Below are positions 6,540-7,365 of a DNA stretch of 7,365 nt, piece by piece. Each line of letters begins with the position of its first letter. Position 1 is the stretch's first letter. The DNA lies in the NCBI GenBank assembly GCA_020053155.1, contig JAGVNS010000025.1:1-7365 (forward strand), written 5' to 3'. Source of the DNA: Nitrososphaerota archaeon (GTDB lineage Archaea > Iainarchaeota > Iainarchaeia > Iainarchaeales > VGJJ01). The notes under the pieces are model-generated. The model saw only the letters and a list, made by a program, of their open reading frames with translations, did no database searches and was not told the origin of the DNA. The position numbers and the translations under genes were made by a program.

Positions 6540-6737
6540 TCACGCGCTCAAAAAGAGAATCGCCATGAGCAATGTGAAAAGGGCAAACCATGAAATTCCG
6601 CCCCAAAATAATGCAGCGAGCAATTTTCCAACACCCATTCCCGCATCTACAAAACCTCCAAAGTGTCCAAAAACGAGTCCCAAGGCTAATACAGCCGCCC
6701 CGGCGCAAAACCATCCAATCCGCGATAACATACGCAT
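6540..6737 (-). CDS. Small two-helix membrane protein, first gene ahead of ABCE1
   Basis: I do not recognise this 65-residue protein. After a short basic start (MRMLSR) it has two hydrophobic segments, about 6-29 and 36-63. They are rich in Gly and Ala, with small-residue spacings (AGAAVLALG, GMGVG) that suit tight helix packing, and a brief FVDAG turn joins them. It has no cysteine pair or catalytic motif. The ATG at 6737 is chosen because a TATA core is centred about 29.5 bases upstream, giving a leaderless mRNA. TTG 6755 and ATG 6731 are the other starts in frame. Its TGA is 26 bases before the ABCE1 start on the same strand, with no promoter visible between, so it likely heads the ABCE1 transcript. 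Whether it has any role in ribosome recycling is unknown. A real gene is supported by promoter position, coherent hydrophobicity and spacing, but the ORF is short. Confidence 0.65.
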   Translation of the reverse strand: MRMLSRIGWFCAGAAVLALGLVFGHFGGFVDAGMGVGKLLAALFWGGISWFALFTLLMAILFLSA

Positions 6738-6760
6738 ATGTCTATTCTTTCTCAAATGCG

Positions 6761-6771
6761 TATTTTAAATA
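6761..6771. promoter_or_regulatory. Near-palindromic TATA element shared by divergent genes
   Basis: TATTTTAAATA reads TATTTAAAATA on the other strand; the self-complementary core TTTAAA is at 6764-6769. The core centre is 29.5 bases from the ATG of the small membrane protein (6737, minus) and 30.5 bases from the Pelota ATG (6797, plus). That is the right distance for leaderless or nearly leaderless starts in both directions. It is the only TATA-like sequence I see in the 59-base divergent gap, so it may serve both transcripts. Confidence 0.6.
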
Positions 6772-6796
6772 ACTCCCAATCCCTAAGAATGGATGC

Positions 6797-7365
6797 ATGA
6801 AAATATTCTTTGTAAAACCCCTCGAAAACGCCTTTCGCGTTGAATGCCATACATTTGAGGATTTTCGCTTCATTTCAACCTTTATTCAACCCGGAGACAT
6901 TGTTTTAGGGGAAACCGACCGAAACATCAAACCCCGTGAAGCGGGACAAAAACCTTTTCGGTTGAAAATGCACATGACCGTATTAGTATCCTCCATTGAA
7001 GCGGAGGAAACCACTCCCTGCTTGCGCGTTTCGGGAACGATTCAAGGGGGTTCTCCGGTTGAGTTTGTGGAGATGCACGCTCAACACTCGCTTGTGTTTA
7101 ATTTGTATCAACCCATTACGGTAAACAAAACTAAACTGTACGCGCATGAAATAGACCAGTTGCGCGCCCATGAAAAGGAGAGTCAAAAGCCCCTTTACTT
7201 GGGTGTGGTGTTGGATGATGAGGAAGCGCACATTATTCAAATTTCGGCCTCCGGCCTCAAAGAGATGGGAAAAATAAGTGCCCAAAAATCAGGAAAGCAA
7301 TTCAAAACCGAATCAAATGAGGGAAAATATTTTTCCAAACTCGCCGAAATCATTTTTCATTTCCC
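6797..7365 (+). CDS. pelA: Pelota (Dom34), ribosome rescue factor, 3' end beyond window
   Basis: N-terminal 189 codons of Pelota, the relative of aRF1 that enters the A site of stalled or empty ribosomes and, with ABCE1, splits them. It lacks the peptide-releasing GGQ. No stop occurs before the window ends. Family features in order are the MKI start, an acidic-aromatic helix (FEDFRFISTFI), PGDIVLGETDR (32-42), the KPFRLKM strand that closes the decoding-site loop, LRVSGTIQGG, a HSLVFN strand where the family has YHTL-V, and at about 130-145 the PLYLGVVLDDEEA strand opening the second domain. SGKQF and a KYFSKLAEII helix follow. The first about 125 residues form the Sm-like domain A that reads the empty A site. 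ATG 6797 is chosen because it fits the family start; ATG 6793 is out of frame and soon stops. The TATA core centre is 30.5 bases upstream. Divergence from ABCE1, its partner, supports the call. The third domain, which contacts ABCE1, is not visible. Confidence 0.85.
   Translation, partial: MKIFFVKPLENAFRVECHTFEDFRFISTFIQPGDIVLGETDRNIKPREAGQKPFRLKMHMTVLVSSIEAEETTPCLRVSGTIQGGSPVEFVEMHAQHSLVFNLYQPITVNKTKLYAHEIDQLRAHEKESQKPLYLGVVLDDEEAHIIQISASGLKEMGKISAQKSGKQFKTESNEGKYFSKLAEIIFHF

Noticed and set aside
6983..7285. 100-residue minus-strand ORF
   Set aside because: It lies antisense to Pelota, whose family features are clear on the plus strand.
1..7365. CRISPR arrays, tRNA/rRNA genes, insertion sequences, toxin-antitoxin pairs
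   Set aside because: I saw no spaced direct repeats, tRNA-like arms, terminal inverted repeats or transposase motifs on either strand.

Overview
The window is archaeal chromosomal DNA. Three information-processing proteins of archaeal/eukaryotic type are recognisable: the small subunit of replication factor C, the ribosome-recycling ATPase ABCE1, and the N-terminal part of Pelota. There is also an archaeal class III (pilin-like) signal peptide, and several TATA boxes lie about 26-30 bp ahead of start codons, as expected for leaderless archaeal transcripts. The compact layout and the Cys-rich class III secreted protein would fit a DPANN-type archaeon or a small-genome euryarchaeote. I cannot fix the lineage from sequence alone.

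Left part (1-1700, minus strand): the RFC small subunit gene is followed by an HNH endonuclease gene. The two overlap by four bases (GTGA), so they are probably one transcript, ending at a T8 tract just past the HNH stop. The HNH gene is noticeably more AT-rich than its neighbours and looks acquired.

Middle (1780-4725, plus strand): three genes for envelope proteins. The first encodes a secreted or surface protein with a class III signal peptide and 22 cysteines. The second and third encode unnamed proteins with four and six predicted membrane segments. The two membrane-protein genes each have their own TATA box, suggesting separate, nearly leaderless transcripts rather than one operon.

Right part (4741-7365): ABCE1 lies on the minus strand behind a 65-residue two-helix membrane protein. 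The N-terminal 189 codons of Pelota lie on the plus strand and run off the window. A near-palindromic TATA element (6761-6771) sits almost exactly midway between the two divergent start codons, so one element could drive both directions. Pelota splits stalled or vacant ribosomes together with ABCE1, so this is a ribosome rescue/recycling locus. The small membrane protein in its leading position is the least explained part.

I found no RNA genes, CRISPR arrays, insertion sequences or long repeats, and no gene-free stretch over 300 bases. Nothing here is clearly a new system. The best leads are the Pelota/ABCE1 locus with its shared promoter and membrane microprotein, and the HNH gene coupled to RFC.
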